15,275 nucleotides of DNA from Candidatus Altarchaeales archaeon ex4484_96. GTDB lineage: Archaea > Altiarchaeota > Altiarchaeia > IMC4 > QMZM01. Under the pieces are notes generated by a model that ran no database searches, was not told the DNA's origin, and saw only the letters and a program-made list of their open reading frames with translations. A program made the position numbers and the translations under genes. This document shows, one piece after another, positions 1-7,114 of the stretch. Each line of letters opens with the position of its first letter. Position 1 is the stretch's first letter. The stretch spans positions 1 through 15,275 of the forward strand of contig NJDH01000031.1 of the NCBI GenBank assembly GCA_002254405.1, in the 5' to 3' direction.

Positions 1-569
1 CCAAGCAATACAATCCCATACCAGGGAAGGAGGGGTGCGTAATCAACCGAGCTGAATCCCTGGGGGGGAAACCCAAGCCATATAAGCCAGTGCGATTCTG
101 TCAATAGAAAAGAAGGGGGTATGATAAAAAAACAAGCAAGCAGTATTCCCGCGAAAAAAAGCGTACGGGGTTTTTCATCCAGCAGGGGAATCGAGAGGAT
201 GATGGATGAGCCTATCAGATGCAGGATGCCGAACAAAACAAAGTCTTCATCAAGAAAAAACCAGGTTACCGCGGTGATGACAACCCCATAAAGGAATATC
301 TTGAGCCCCCTCAGCAGGTATCTTCTGGTTTTTTTGGTTTCCCCCCCCTTAAGTTTCAGGCGAGAGTAGCTTAATGACAGGGACACGCCCACCAAAAACA
401 CGAAAACAGATGCTGTTGCTCTCCCAACCATCGTCCATAAAGCAGCATGCAAGCCTATATCAGCTACATTAAAATAGCTGAGGTCGAAGGCCAGATGATA
501 TGTTATCATGCCAAGGACTGCAACACCCCTCAATAAATCTATCTCCCATAACCTGGTATCCTGTTTCAT
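1..569 (-). CDS. DUF1624 / HGSNAT-like membrane acyltransferase, N-terminal part (cut by window edge)
   Basis: Reading leftward from an ATG at 569-567, the frame stays open to the window edge, about 189 residues. The N-terminus reads MKQDTRLWEIDLLRGVAVLG and leads into a hydrophobic helix containing H25, in the position where heparan-alpha-glucosaminide N-acetyltransferase relatives carry their membrane histidine. A second signature, FGILHLIG, lies near residues 113-120, and DYAPLLPWYGIVLLG sits at the left edge; both are typical of the DUF1624 (COG3503) family. I see about five hydrophobic segments separated by a basic loop (KGGETKKTRR, residues 75-84). The family consists of polytopic membrane proteins thought to move acetyl groups onto sugars; the substrate here is unknown. 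The C-terminal half lies outside the window. An AT-rich block (591-597) about 26 nt upstream could be its TATA box on the minus strand. The family call is firm, the substrate is not. Confidence 0.85.
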   Translation of the reverse strand, partial: MKQDTRLWEIDLLRGVAVLGMITYHLAFDLSYFNVADIGLHAALWTMVGRATASVFVFLVGVSLSLSYSRLKLKGGETKKTRRYLLRGLKIFLYGVVITAVTWFFLDEDFVLFGILHLIGSSIILSIPLLDEKPRTLFFAGILLACFFIIPPSFLLTESHWLIWLGFPPQGFSSVDYAPLLPWYGIVLL

Positions 570-579
570 GAATGGTTAA

Positions 580-588
580 TATAAAAGG
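580..588 (+). promoter_or_regulatory. TATA-like box for the HIT-UPF0182 operon
   Basis: The sequence tataaaagg is centred about 26 nt before the ATG at 611. No Shine-Dalgarno sequence precedes that ATG. The spacing fits an archaeal TATA box driving a leaderless mRNA. The call rests on sequence and spacing alone. Confidence 0.5.
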
Positions 589-610
589 ATCTATTATGAA
601 ATAAGTAGAT

Positions 611-1024
611 ATGATGAAAACAATGGATTGTTTATTTTGTAAAATCGCGGCAGGGAATATATCATCAGAGAAGATATATGAAACCCAGGATGCTATGGCG
701 TTTTTGGACATCAACCCGATATCAAAGGGTCATGCTGTTGTTATACCAAAAAAACACAGTCAGCATCTGACCCAATTAAACCAGGATGAGCTTGGCTTGT
801 TGTTTGACGCAGTCAAGCAGGTTAGTTTAATGATAGAGAAGGGATTAAATCCTGACGGCTTCAACATAGGAGTCAACCAGGGAAAGACAGCCGGTCAGGC
901 TATCCCCCACCTGCACGTCCATGTTATCCCGAGATATCTTGGGGATGGAGGCGGCAGCCTGCACAGCATAATCAGCAATCCCCCGGATGAAAGCATTGAG
1001 GAGACAGCCCGTAGATTGAGATGA
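611..1024 (+). CDS. HIT-family (histidine triad) nucleotide hydrolase/transferase
   Basis: This 137-residue protein carries the histidine triad HLHVHV at residues 100-105 (H100, H102, H104), followed by IPRYLGD, the standard active site of HIT-family nucleotide phosphoramidases and hydrolases. A CxxC pair (C7, C10) in MDCLFCKIAAG and H49 in PKKHSQH match the structural zinc site of the Hint/HIT branch. Length is normal for a stand-alone HIT protein. Such proteins cleave AMP from phosphoramidates or dinucleoside polyphosphates in the cytoplasm; the physiological substrate cannot be read from sequence. Three in-frame ATGs are possible starts (611, 614, 623). Most relatives begin near MDCLFC (623), but TATA spacing favours 611 or 614. 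The stop codon overlaps the start of the UPF0182 gene by 4 nt (ATGA), so the two are probably cotranscribed and translationally coupled. Confidence 0.93.
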   Translation: MMKTMDCLFCKIAAGNISSEKIYETQDAMAFLDINPISKGHAVVIPKKHSQHLTQLNQDELGLLFDAVKQVSLMIEKGLNPDGFNIGVNQGKTAGQAIPHLHVHVIPRYLGDGGGSLHSIISNPPDESIEETARRLR

Positions 1025-3720
1025 AAAACCGAACACAGATTTTTTTGGCTGCATTAATACTGGTATTGCTTACTGTCCCCACAGCTTTAAGCACAGTATA
1101 CACGGATTATTTCTGGTTTAAGGCATTAGGATACGACAGCGTTTACGTCAAGATAATATCCACCGCTGTTTTGTTGTTTTTGGGTACGTCATTATTGTCT
1201 TATCTTTTCTTTGTGTTAAACGCTTATCTGACGGGTGAAACCGACCTGAAAACAAGACACGGTTATACTGCGGCTCTGGCGATGTTGATGGGTTTATCTG
1301 CCAGCACATCATGGGAGAGCTTGCTTCGTTTTCTGCACCAGAAACCCTTTGGGGTGGCGGACCCTATTTTTTCATATGATATCTCTTATTATTTTTTCAC
1401 GCTGCCTTTTTATCGATTAATCCAGAACATGCTTTTTTATCTAATCGCTTTAACCGTGGTTGGAGTTATACTCTTATACCTGAAAAACAGGGAAATAACC
1501 CTGGTGCAGACAGAGTATAATGAGGATCCTCAATCCTATATTCCGGGGATGCGGATGCAGTTTTCAGGCATCAGGGTAGGGGATAAAGCTAAAACTCATC
1601 TTTTTGTTCTGGCTGGCTTGTTTTTCATGGTGTTGGGTGTGAAGCATCATCTCGACCAGTTTAATGTATTGTATTCCGAAAGCGGGGTAATATACGGGGC
1701 AAGCTATGCGGACGTGAATGCTTTCCTTCCCGCTCTCTCGCTTCTGGTTTTTGTTTCCCTGGTTACGGGGGTATTATGCATCGCAGCCGCCATACAAAAA
1801 CACAGGAAAAAGCCGGGGATGTGGTCTATGGTCGCCGGTGCCGCGACAGTATATCTCATCACCCTCTCCCTCGGGACCGGGTTATATCCAGCCCTCATAC
1901 AGCAGTATAAGGTCCAGCCGAATGAATATGCGGTGGAGGAGGAATACATAAAGTATAACATTGAATATACCCGCAGTGCCTTCAACCTTCGGGGTATCGA
2001 GGTGAAAGAGATAACACCCAAGGAGAATGCGAGCATGGAGTATATTAAAAGAAATCGTGATATTATGGAGAACATAAGGCTTTGGGATTGGAGGCCTCTA
2101 AAGCAGACATACAAGCAGCTTCAGGAGATTAGAAGCTATTATGATTTCACCGACGTGGACGTGGATAGATATGTTATGGATGATAAAATCACGCAGGTCA
2201 TGCTTTCAGCCAGAGAGATGAATACCCATGAGTTAAGCAGCGAAGCCCAGACATGGGTTAACCTGCACCTGCTTTACACCCATGGATACGGGGTTTGCAT
2301 GAGCCCAGTCAACGAGTACACCGAAGGCGGGCTTCCCACGTTCATAATAAAGGATATTCCCCCGCAAACAACAATCGAGCAGCTTAAGATACGCGAGCCG
2401 GCTATTTACTATGGCGAGAACGCCGAGAATTTCGTGGTCGTGAAAACCAGCACCCAGGAATTCGATTACCCTATGGGTGATGTGAACAAATACGTCTCAT
2501 ATGAAGGGTGTGGGGGCGTTCCGATTAGCTCGTTTTTCGACCAGCTTATGTTCGCTTTGCGCTTCGGGGACGTGAATTTGATTCTCAGCGAATATATCAC
2601 CCCTGAAAGCAGGATAATGTTTAAGAGAAACATCAGGGACAGGGTTAACTCAATCGCGCCTTTCCTGGCCTACGACCCAGACCCCTATATCGTTAATGCT
2701 GGAGGGCGGCTTTACTGGATAATCGACGCCTACACGTACTCCCAGAGCTATCCTTATTCGACCCCGGTGGATGGTGTTGATTTGAATTATATCAGGAACT
2801 CTGTTAAGGTCGTAATCGACTCCTACAACGGAGATATCTCATTTTATGTGGTGGATGAAAAAGATCCCCTGCTTGAGACCTACGCAGATATTTATCCCGC
2901 CCTCTTCAGGCCTGTTGATGATATGCCCTCAGCTTTGAGAGAGCACCTGCGTTATCCTGAGGCTTTGTTTAATCTGCAGGCTCAGGTTTATGGCGTGTAT
3001 CATATGACTGACCCGAAGGTTTTCTACAACAAGGAGGATAAGTGGGTTATACCCGATGAGATATACGGCCAGGAAAGCAAGCAGCAGATGGTGCCGTATT
3101 ATATCATCACCCAGCTTCCCGGCGACGAGGGGTTGGAGTTTATTCTTATGATACCTTTCACCCCCAGAAGCAAGGATAACATGATAGCATGGATGGCGGC
3201 TAAATGCGACAGGCTGGATTACGGCGAGCTGATAATCTATAAGTTCCCGAAAGAAAAGCTTATCTACGGACCCATGCAGATTGAGGCGAGAATAGACCAG
3301 AATGATGAAATCAGCCAGCAGCTGACTCTCTGGAGCCAGAGGGGGAGTTATGTTATCAGGGGTAATCTTCTTGTAATACCCCTTGAGGACACGCTTCTTT
3401 ATGTGGAGCCCCTTTATATTCAGGCGGAGAAGGCCACTATGCCGGAGCTGAAGAGAATAATCGTGTCCTATGAGTCTAAGGTGGTTATGGAGAAAACCCT
3501 TGATGAGGCTTTTATGAATCTATTCAGCGGGGTGGTGGTTGAGGATAGAATAGCTGAGCCTGGTGTGAACCGGTCTGTTGAGGGGCTGGTTGATTTAGCC
3601 CTGGATTATTATGCGGGGGCGGGGCAGCGTCTTAGGGAGGGGAACTGGAGCGGGTTCGGCCAGGAGCTTGATGGTTTAGGTCAGGCGTTGAGGGAACTGA
3701 AAAACGTGACTGCGAGCTGA
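1021..3720 (+). CDS. UPF0182 family membrane protein (COG1615)
   Basis: This is an 899-residue protein with about seven hydrophobic helices in the first third (roughly residues 6-26, 43-69, 82-95, 133-155, 192-208, 238-258 and 267-292) and a large soluble domain after residue 293. Family hallmarks are visible: a DPIFSYDISYYFFTLPFYR-type stretch near 114-132, QPNEYAVEEEYIKYNIEYTR after the last helix, FALRFGDVNLILSEYI, IAPFLAYDPDPYIV, and GRLYWIIDAYTYSQSYPYS. Length matches the usual 850-1000 residues. The family is found in bacteria and archaea and its function is unknown; the topology implies a large domain outside the membrane. It starts inside the HIT stop codon, so expression is probably coupled. 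A T6 run at 3744-3749 may end the transcript. Family assignment is strong; no function can be claimed. Confidence 0.9.
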   Translation: MKNRTQIFLAALILVLLTVPTALSTVYTDYFWFKALGYDSVYVKIISTAVLLFLGTSLLSYLFFVLNAYLTGETDLKTRHGYTAALAMLMGLSASTSWESLLRFLHQKPFGVADPIFSYDISYYFFTLPFYRLIQNMLFYLIALTVVGVILLYLKNREITLVQTEYNEDPQSYIPGMRMQFSGIRVGDKAKTHLFVLAGLFFMVLGVKHHLDQFNVLYSESGVIYGASYADVNAFLPALSLLVFVSLVTGVLCIAAAIQKHRKKPGMWSMVAGAATVYLITLSLGTGLYPALIQQYKVQPNEYAVEEEYIKYNIEYTRSAFNLRGIEVKEITPKENASMEYIKRNRDIMENIRLWDWRPLKQTYKQLQEIRSYYDFTDVDVDRYVMDDKITQVMLSAREMNTHELSSEAQTWVNLHLLYTHGYGVCMSPVNEYTEGGLPTFIIKDIPPQTTIEQLKIREPAIYYGENAENFVVVKTSTQEFDYPMGDVNKYVSYEGCGGVPISSFFDQLMFALRFGDVNLILSEYITPESRIMFKRNIRDRVNSIAPFLAYDPDPYIVNAGGRLYWIIDAYTYSQSYPYSTPVDGVDLNYIRNSVKVVIDSYNGDISFYVVDEKDPLLETYADIYPALFRPVDDMPSALREHLRYPEALFNLQAQVYGVYHMTDPKVFYNKEDKWVIPDEIYGQESKQQMVPYYIITQLPGDEGLEFILMIPFTPRSKDNMIAWMAAKCDRLDYGELIIYKFPKEKLIYGPMQIEARIDQNDEISQQLTLWSQRGSYVIRGNLLVIPLEDTLLYVEPLYIQAEKATMPELKRIIVSYESKVVMEKTLDEAFMNLFSGVVVEDRIAEPGVNRSVEGLVDLALDYYAGAGQRLREGNWSGFGQELDGLGQALRELKNVTAS

Positions 3721-3743
3721 CCAAAATATCTGATTATTACATC

Positions 3744-3749
3744 TTTTTT
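3744..3749 (+). terminator. T-run terminator candidate after the UPF0182 gene
   Basis: A run of six T residues lies 24 nt after the UPF0182 stop codon, with no clear hairpin before it. Oligo-T alone can end transcription by archaeal RNA polymerase, so this is a plausible but weak terminator. Confidence 0.35.
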
Positions 3750-3772
3750 AAACAATTTTATAGATGTAATCG

Positions 3773-3784
3773 GTAATATATTAC
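3773..3784 (+). promoter_or_regulatory. TATA-like box inside a perfect 12-bp palindrome, upstream of the Cys-rich protein gene
   Basis: The sequence gtaatatattac is a perfect palindrome and contains the only good TATA-like block upstream of the ATG at 3808. Its centre is about 29 nt before that ATG, which suits a near-leaderless transcript. It sits among three copies of a 7-mer: attacat at 3736-3742, its complement atgtaat at 3764-3770, and attacat at 3780-3786. A protein bound here would cover the TATA box, so this is a candidate operator. Confidence 0.45.
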
Positions 3785-3807
3785 ATTAAACGCTTTTTTC
3801 TGTTAAA

Positions 3808-4656
3808 ATGCGAAATAAAACACTGTTATTGTTAAGCGTAATTTTATTAATCCAACCCACCCACGCAACCCTAAGCTGGTCCGGATGCTGCGGCTCCATG
3901 GTAGTGGATTATCTGGCCAGGCCCAGGATAATATCCAAGTGCTTTGACGGCGAGATGAACTACGGTGAAACAGACATAGACTGCGGGGGGCCATGTGAGA
4001 AAAAATGCGAGCTTAAGGATGGTTGTATCACAGACTTAGACTGCTTAAGCGGCTTCTGTAACCAAGGTAAATGCACTGAACCAGGCTGCTCGGATGGAAT
4101 AATAAACCAGGGAGAGCAGGATATAGACTGCGGAGGGCCGTGTACTCCCTGTCCAACATGCTTCGATGGAATAATAAACCAGGGTGAAGAAGGCATAGAC
4201 TGCGGGGGGCCCTGCGTTGAATGTCCACCCCCGTGCCCATCGTGCTTGGATGGGATAAGAAACCAAAACGAAACAGACATAGACTGCGGGGGGCCATGCC
4301 GTAGATGCTGTGAGACAAAAAAATGCTTATCAGACGACGACTGCCTGAGCGGCTTCTGTTATCAGGGTATCTGCACTAAACCAAGCTGCTCGGATGGTAT
4401 ATTAAACCAGGGTGAACAGGAATTAGACTGCGGGGGCCCATGCCCCGCATGCAGCATACAAACGGAAATAGGGATAGTGGGGCACATATGGCACTATAAA
4501 ACATCCCCCCTGTTAACCGCCGCCATCGTGCTCATGCTTATAGCCGTTTTATGCTACCGCAGGGGTAAAAAAGACGGCCAAAAAATAGGGGAGCAATTAC
4601 TCGTAGACGAATCAGTTATAGACGAGATACTCGAAGAACGCGGCCTATATGATTAG
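3808..4656 (+). CDS. Secreted, membrane-anchored cysteine-rich repeat protein
   Basis: The 282-residue product starts with a signal-like segment (MRNKTLLLLSVILLIQPTHA, residues 1-20) and ends with one membrane helix (about 234-250) plus a 30-residue charged tail. Between them lie two cysteine motifs. Motif A has the pattern CxDGxxNxxE followed by DCGGPC and a further Cys; copies start at residues 45, 94, 118, 146 and 194. Motif B has four cysteines around CLSGFC; copies lie at 73-89 and 173-189. The order A-B-A, A, A-B-A suggests a duplicated block. Similar DCGGPC repeats occur in extracellular proteins of archaea and some bacteria, but I know of no assigned function. Disulfide bonding or calcium binding through the Asp/Asn/Glu positions is inference. 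The predicted layout is a cysteine-knotted ectodomain with a cytoplasmic tail. Its stop codon overlaps the convergent map stop codon. Confidence 0.85.
   Translation: MRNKTLLLLSVILLIQPTHATLSWSGCCGSMVVDYLARPRIISKCFDGEMNYGETDIDCGGPCEKKCELKDGCITDLDCLSGFCNQGKCTEPGCSDGIINQGEQDIDCGGPCTPCPTCFDGIINQGEEGIDCGGPCVECPPPCPSCLDGIRNQNETDIDCGGPCRRCCETKKCLSDDDCLSGFCYQGICTKPSCSDGILNQGEQELDCGGPCPACSIQTEIGIVGHIWHYKTSPLLTAAIVLMLIAVLCYRRGKKDGQKIGEQLLVDESVIDEILEERGLYD
3940..4452 (+). repeat. Coding repeats: five DG-N-E-DCGGPC units and two CLSGFC units
   Basis: A units lie at about 3940-4008, 4087-4152, 4159-4224, 4243-4308 and 4387-4452; B units at 4024-4074 and 4324-4374. The B-A pair at 4024-4152 recurs at 4324-4452, exactly 300 nt later, with the same 43-residue length and no gaps. 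The nucleotide sequence is also conserved, for example gactgcgg in nearly every A unit. This points to segmental duplication within the gene. Confidence 0.85.
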
Positions 4657-5543
4657 ATGGTGGTGACCTCACAACCCGAGGATGTTACTATCATCGTGTG
4701 CTCGAACTGGCTTACAATCCCCTTTTCTTTCTCGTGTAAAACAGGATGCGTCTTCAGTATTTTCATGGAAGCCATCTTCCTTAAAGCCAGCTCAAGACGC
4801 ATCGGGTTTATTTTGTCGGTAAACCATCGGGCTGCGAACGGGAGTTTTCTGCGCTCAGCGAGCTCCCTCAAAAGAATACGGGCTTCATTCATACGCACCG
4901 ACTTTGGCTCAATTAAAGAATATATCTCGGTGCGTGGGCTTTCTATCACGCGCCCTAAGCCGTTGGTCGCGAAAGGCTCGATAGCCAGTATCATGTCTTT
5001 TTTTATTTTACGGTCGTAGGGTACATCGATATTGGGGATGGATAAGCCTGCATGTAAATCGTATTGTTTAATCTCGTGCCCGGTTAGATTCTCAATGGGC
5101 TTGTATCCAGCTGAAATAATCAGTTCCTGCACCCGATGGCCTATTTCTGAAACCGATACCCCCGGAGCAACCAATTCAATGGCGGCGTCTAATGCCTCCT
5201 GGTTTGCCTTAAGCATCTTCTTGTGCTTGCCTGATAAATCAACCGTGTAAGCGGTATCGGATATGAACCCGTCCACGTGCGCGCCGAGGTCCACGGTTAC
5301 GACATCGTTTGCCCCTATAACCGATTCATCCCTGTAACCTGGAGCATAGTGTGCTGTGATATCATTAACGCAGATGTTGACAGGAAACGCTATTTCTGCT
5401 CCAAGCTTAGCTATCCTGGACTCTATTTTATTTGCTAAATCAAGAAACGAAATCCCGGGCTTAATAAGGGTTTTGCTCCATTCTCTCACGTCCCTGCCTA
5501 TTTCTCCAGCCTGCTGGTATTTTTCTTTATCGAGTTTATCCAT
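4653..5543 (-). CDS. map: Methionine aminopeptidase, type II (archaeal)
   Basis: This enzyme removes the initiator methionine from nascent proteins in the cytoplasm. The 296-residue length matches archaeal type II MetAP. All five dinuclear-metal ligands are in place: D85 and D96 (VDLGAHVDGFISDTA), H156 (LTGHEI), E189 (AIEPF) and E281 (SQFEHT). The substrate-site histidines H65 (TAHYAPG) and H164 are also present. The type II helical insertion occupies roughly residues 205-270. It starts 36 nt after the end of the tgtA C-terminal piece on the same strand and may share its transcript. The stop codon (4655-4653) overlaps the convergent stop codon of the Cys-rich protein gene within the tetranucleotide ttag. 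Nothing suggests inactivation. Confidence 0.95.
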   Translation of the reverse strand: MDKLDKEKYQQAGEIGRDVREWSKTLIKPGISFLDLANKIESRIAKLGAEIAFPVNICVNDITAHYAPGYRDESVIGANDVVTVDLGAHVDGFISDTAYTVDLSGKHKKMLKANQEALDAAIELVAPGVSVSEIGHRVQELIISAGYKPIENLTGHEIKQYDLHAGLSIPNIDVPYDRKIKKDMILAIEPFATNGLGRVIESPRTEIYSLIEPKSVRMNEARILLRELAERRKLPFAARWFTDKINPMRLELALRKMASMKILKTHPVLHEKEKGIVSQFEHTMIVTSSGCEVTTI

Positions 5544-5579
5544 GTTAGCTATTAATAATATGAAGTGTGTATTAAGAAA

Positions 5580-6452
5580 TCACCTGACTCTCACAGCCAT
5601 TCCTTTGCTGAAATCCCTCACCTCGCGGGGGGAAAGGTGCAGGGTGCCGCCCCTGATTAGCTCGTCGTTTACGTCCACGACCAACACCTCGTCCATGCAT
5701 CTCAGATTATCGTCGATTTCTAAAACAAACTTGCAGAAAACGCTTTTTCCTTCGGATACGAAGGGTTTGGCTTCATCGTCTATCACAACTCTCAGCAGGG
5801 GATTGGGGATTAACTCATGCAGCCCTTTGATTAATTTGGTTTTTGGTATAATCCAGTTGTCGGAGGCGCGAAGGGAAGCAATCAATTCATCTCCTTCATA
5901 AACCCAGCGCATTCTACCTGTTTTTCTTGATTTTTTTATCCTGGCTTTTTTGGGTATTAAATCGCCTGCGCCGGGGACAAACTGGTAGTCCATCATAGCC
6001 CTGATACGGTCGATGTCCCTTATTCTCGCATATACTTCATCTATTTTAACGCTTGTTGGAGCCATATATGAGACAAACGGGTACATGCTGGTTAACTCCA
6101 GCGGCACGTCCCCGAAGGGGGGCATCCTGATGGTGCGCTCTGATTTAACACGCTTTAGTCTCTGCTTGACGTTTAAGACCTCGGTTCTCTGATGCGCCTC
6201 GGATCCGAGATAATAAAAGGGTGCTTTGCGGGTTATCCTATCCAGTTCCGAAAGCCATTTATTGTGTTTCATCAAGGCCCCAAGCCCTGAGAATAATTGC
6301 GGGTGAGATCTTAATCTCCGGCTTAGCATGTTCATCAGGCTGCCCTCGTATATGGCTTGTTTAACGCGCGCCAGCTCCATAAAAGAAACATAAAGGTTGT
6401 GTCTGGCTAGGGCCCGGGTTTTATCGGGCTCATCAAGCTGCTTCAAATCCAT
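5580..6452 (-). pseudogene. tgtA: Archaeosine tRNA-guanine transglycosylase, C-terminal piece (end of catalytic domain, C1-C2, PUA)
   Basis: These 290 codons correspond to the last half of archaeal TGT. The start (DLKQLDEPDK, then RALARHNLYVSF and RVKQAIYEG, residues 2-36) matches the end of the catalytic barrel just after the family's zinc-binding CxCxxC cluster, and the ARHNLY and VKQAI signatures are intact. C1/C2 domain sequence follows to about residue 205. A PUA domain at about 213-290 (LLRVVIDDEAKPFV, CMDEVLVVDVNDELI) would grip the tRNA acceptor stem. It is in the same reading frame as the N-terminal piece (ATG-to-ATG distance 621 nt), but a TAA at 6506-6504 and a TGA at 6461-6459 lie between them. 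The ATG at 6452 is only the first available start and need not be used. Without the catalytic core this piece cannot act as a transglycosylase; a separate tRNA-binding role is conceivable. Confidence 0.8.
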
Positions 6453-6503
6453 CAGGCTTCACCCAGTTCGGAAGTCCTTCCTCGCAACACTGCCTCGAAA
6501 CTG
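6453..6503 (-). other. Unexplained 51-nt junction between the tgtA pieces
   Basis: Read in the tgtA frame, this segment carries 14 codons, then TGA at 6461-6459, without resemblance to TGT. In the next minus-strand frame a short open stretch (KPIECKAITV, then two adjacent Cys and PNWVKPDGF) runs across it and ends at 6433. I do not recognise that peptide. The segment includes a 5-bp inverted pair (ggaag/cttcc, 6470-6481). Confidence 0.5.
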
Positions 6504-7073
6504 TTATCGCTTTGCACTCAATCGGCTTACCACGAGCTTTTGATCCAGGTGAGTTGAGCCCTGAATGCCTGCGTTCACTATGAAACTGGCTTTTTCTTTC
6601 GCTTCCTTAGCCCGGGCAAGTGTTAGATTAAGCTGCTCGCGTGCCCGCGCCTTGAAGGCATCAGGCATCGAGGGTATGTCAAGAAACGAGCCGATATCCG
6701 AGCCTATGCTGTTCTGGAATTCAATAATCTGCTCGTTTGAGGTCAAAACGTTGCCGTATTGCATAAGCTGGTAGGAACCGGAGTCTGTTGCTATGATGCC
6801 GTCAAAGTCAAGCAGTTTATGTATTCCCTTATCAAGGGCTTTATTTTTGAGTTCATCATTTCGAAGTAGGATATAGGCGTTTGTCATAAGCAGCTGGATG
6901 TCGAATTCATCATGGAGCTCCCTCGGGGACAATACTTCTTTCCTGGGGTTTACAACCGGCATCAACGTGGGGGTTTCAATTGTTTTCCCGTTGATTTCAA
7001 GCTTCCCTATTCTCGCTGCGAGGTCTTTTGCATTCACCTCAAAAACAAGCTGTGAGGCCATTTTTATAAGCAT
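6504..7073 (-). pseudogene. tgtA: Archaeosine tRNA-guanine transglycosylase, N-terminal piece (truncated catalytic domain)
   Basis: Archaeal TGT swaps guanine-15 of tRNA for preQ0, the first step to archaeosine. This 189-residue piece holds the start of the catalytic barrel: LEINGKTIETPTLMPVVNP (25-43), IATDSGSYQLMQYG (94-107) with D97 matching the conserved barrel aspartate, SDIGSFLDIPS (125-135), and GIQGSTHLD (169-177). It stops right after RLSAKR. By comparison with Pyrococcus TGT, about 100 residues are then missing before the C-terminal piece resumes, including the GGVVPL and FGAGHP segments, the second catalytic aspartate and the zinc-ligand cysteines. Only 51 nt separate the pieces, so this is a deletion or assembly defect, not just a premature stop. 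The start may be M1 (7073) or M5 (7061, MASQLVFEVN); promoter spacing favours M5. TGT identity is firm; loss of function is inferred. Confidence 0.85.
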
Positions 7074-7088
7074 ATTCCAATAGTGTTC

Positions 7089-7098
7089 TATAATATAC
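7089..7098. promoter_or_regulatory. Shared AT-rich promoter core between divergent tgtA and CBS genes
   Basis: The block ctataatata is the only TATA-like element in the 41-nt gap between tgtA (leftward) and the CBS/zinc-ribbon gene (rightward). It lies about 22 nt before the rightward ATG and about 32 nt before the tgtA M5 codon. Neither gene has a clear Shine-Dalgarno sequence. It may serve as the TATA box in both directions. Confidence 0.4.
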
Positions 7099-7114
7099 GA
7101 AGCTTTAAACTAAA

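Noticed and set aside
469..714. 81-codon minus-strand frame spanning the HIT start and DUF1624 N-terminus
   Set aside because: It overlaps the HIT gene and reads DUF1624 in the wrong frame; the true gene starts at 569 in another frame.
1704..2114. 136-codon minus-strand frame inside UPF0182
   Set aside because: It lies wholly inside a conserved membrane-protein gene and has no domain of its own.
3960..4318. Repetitive minus-strand open frames opposite the Cys-rich protein
   Set aside because: Their repeats (for example GPPQSM) are just the reverse reading of the DCGGPC coding repeats; no start context or promoter was seen.
3940..4452. CRISPR-like array suggested by regular short repeats
   Set aside because: The repeats are in-frame coding units with diverged copies and conserved codons, not identical direct repeats with unique spacers.
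5356..5901. Plus-strand open frame spanning map and the tgtA C-terminal piece
   Set aside because: It covers the opposite strand of two conserved genes, and its Ser/Leu-rich product looks like a shadow translation.
6459..6461. In-frame TGA in tgtA as selenocysteine or recoded tryptophan
   Set aside because: A TAA also interrupts the same frame and about 100 conserved residues are missing, so recoding would not restore the enzyme; other genes here use TGA as a stop.
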